DNA from: Erigeron canadensis
Lineage: Eukaryota > Streptophyta > Magnoliopsida > Asterales > Asteraceae
Reading direction: 5' to 3'
DNA length: 64,000 bases
Assembly (NCBI RefSeq): GCF_010389155.1
Contig: NC_057767.1
Coordinates: 38,229,688-38,293,687 of the forward strand
A model generated the notes under the pieces. That model was not told the origin of the DNA and did no database searches. It worked only from the letters and a program-made list of their open reading frames with translations. The position numbers and the translations under genes were made by a program. Positions 62,529 through 64,000 of the stretch are shown here, piece by piece. Numbering within the stretch: position 1 is the first letter of the stretch; each line of letters begins with the position of its first letter.

Positions 62529-63530
62529 ACTATGAAGACGTGTATATCTTGAGTAATTTACTTTGTAAAAAATTGAGATTTTGATTGAAAAATTCTTTCT
62601 GGATATAAAAGAAAGGTCATATGAAATGCTAAACGAACCACCTCCAACATGATCCGATGGTTAACAACTTGGAATTTTCATAAGAACTCTATATTTTAAT
62701 CAAGCTAAATACAATCTTAAGCGTCGTTAGAGACGGGATCCAAAACGTAATATTAAATATCTTTATTTATTTATTTTGTAACAGTATACGAAACCCGAAC
62801 CACCCCGTACCAACCCAGGATAAAAATCTTTATCTTAAATTAGTAAATTCCACGCTTAATTAATAAGTTTTAAATATATTTTCTATTATATATTATAAAA
62901 AAAATTAATTCATTTGATGTTCGCCTTGTGTGTACATGTTATAAAATCCCATCAAATAAACATAAAAATTAAATATGAAACGTTAATAATTAACTTCATA
63001 TTTTGACTCAAATGTATACCGCTCCATCCGATATTTCATGTTATTTTCTACGAGTAATTATTTTCCCCTTGTTAAATTAGTCTCCAGTCCACTGTTTTTC
63101 TTCCCTAATTATAACCCACATAAATCTTGATTTTACTTTACTCCCCAAAAAACGGACCCTGATGAACAACGGAGGAATTAAAAAGCTGTAATAAACATTT
63201 CGATTCTATTCCTTCAAAGTTTGTATTTTTATTCAAACTTGCTTTCTCTACCCATATAGATAGCTTCTTTTTGTCTCTTTTATTGAATGCCCATAAGGTG
63301 TTCGATAAATGTCCTGAAAGAACTTTTGATGGGCATTGCCAAATGATCTGTATGAATGTTTGTGTTTCTATATCTTGTATTAAAAACCCAAATATTTTCT
63401 AGGTAAAAACATCTTGGGGTTGCCAGGAAATGGTCGAAAACGGTCACAAAAAATACCCGGTTCCACTGCATACATAAATTGTGTACACCAACTGTTTGAT
63501 ATTTTGCTTCAAGTTTGTTTTTTGTCAAAA
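62529..63530. other. Spacer between WRKY and PORR genes
   Basis: It holds the 3' untranslated region of the WRKY gene and presumably the promoter of the PORR gene, as both are on the plus strand. No other gene or clear repeat seen. Confidence 0.45.
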
Positions 63531-64000
63531 ATGAAGAGAATTGTTGTATGTTTAAGATCATCTTTACAAGTTAAATCTTGTGACAAAAACTTACTTCAAA
63601 AATCAAGATTTATGTGGGTTCAAATAATGCATAAAACAAGTGGAGGAAAAAGACCAAAAAAGAAAGTTTATCATAGAGTACATGAACTAGACAAAGCTAT
63701 GGACCTTCAAAAGAAACCGGCCGCGATTTTGAAACTGAAATCTATTATACAATCACAAAAGAACCAGTCTTTGCTTTTAAGGGACCTTGAAAAAGAAGTT
63801 GGGTTTATTCAAAAATGGAATTTTATTGCCATTATTGAAAAGTACCCAACGATTTTTCATGTGAGCGGTGGTCATAAAACGCCGCCTGCTGTTATGCTTA
63901 GTGAAAAAGCTAAAAAGATAGCTGCTGAGGAGGTTGAGGTTAATGAACTAATGGAACCCATTTTGGTTAAGAATTTGAGGAAGTTGTTGATGTTGTCGGT
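63531..64000 (+). CDS. PORR-domain organelle RNA-binding protein (5' part)
   Basis: The frame opens at ATG 63531 and stays open for 156 codons to the window edge, so the gene is partial. After an N-terminal stretch rich in Lys, Arg and Ser with few acidic residues (MKRIVVCLRSSLQVKSCDKN), suited to an organelle transit peptide, the sequence ELDKAMDLQKKPAAILKLKS, LLLRDLEKEVGFIQKWNF, EKYPTIFHV and ELMEPILVKNLRKLLMLS matches the start of the plant organelle RNA recognition (PORR, formerly DUF860) domain. Members bind group II introns and help splice mitochondrial or plastid transcripts. The start is the first ATG; no earlier in-frame ATG is seen nearby. Which organelle and which intron it serves cannot be told from this part. 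Confidence 0.9.
   Translation, partial: MKRIVVCLRSSLQVKSCDKNLLQKSRFMWVQIMHKTSGGKRPKKKVYHRVHELDKAMDLQKKPAAILKLKSIIQSQKNQSLLLRDLEKEVGFIQKWNFIAIIEKYPTIFHVSGGHKTPPAVMLSEKAKKIAAEEVEVNELMEPILVKNLRKLLMLS

Noticed and set aside
63280..63561. Minus-strand open frame overlapping the start of the PORR gene
   Set aside because: It is in the opposite frame to a convincing domain start, has no family-like sequence, and crosses the PORR start codon.

Overview
The window looks like nuclear DNA of a flowering plant. It has long AT-rich spacers, GT-AG introns at positions typical of plant genes, two plant-only gene families (a group I WRKY factor and a PORR-domain organelle RNA-splicing factor) and a dense load of plant transposable elements. 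A eudicot is likely. A daisy-family (Asteraceae) origin is my impression from the style of the retroelements and is not proven by the sequence.

Layout. 1-7251: the 5' two thirds of a decayed Ty1/copia retrotransposon on the minus strand, with its 5' LTR abutting the end of an HSP70 pseudogene. 7252-11843: HSP70 copy A (minus), a pseudogene cut by a hAT-like MITE and by a solo LTR. 11844-17299: spacer with a hAT-like and a Mutator-like non-autonomous element. 17300-19423: an EF-hand/Cys-His-rich calcium-binding protein gene in three exons. 19424-22083: spacer with a LINE-type reverse transcriptase relic. 22084-24151: HSP70 copy B (minus, intact). 24152-30533: spacer with two Mutator-like elements (one carrying a piece of mitochondrial 18S rRNA), a SINE and a hAT-like element. 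30534-58846: five more HSP70 copies on the plus strand (C to G), separated by foldback elements, Helitron-like ends, LINE fragments and SINEs. 60447-62528: a group I WRKY transcription factor gene. 63531-64000: the start of a PORR-domain gene that runs off the window.

The main theme is a local HSP70 cluster of seven copies. All share one intron at the same place (phase 1, just after the NTIFG motif). Those with an intact end stop right after a conserved [12 protein letters not shown] peptide, so they lack the C-terminal tail with the EEVD motif of ordinary cytosolic Hsp70. Only B and D have complete reading frames. C and F each carry one TGA at the same codon. A, E and G are broken by frameshifts, deletions or insertions. 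A 388-bp tract almost identical in C, D and E, shared intron sequences and duplicated HSP70 relics behind F and G show repeated tandem duplication with gene conversion.

The other genes (EF-hand, WRKY, PORR) are single and show no functional link to the HSP70 cluster beyond being neighbours. Boundaries were read by eye. Target-site duplications are given where found, and no database search was run.
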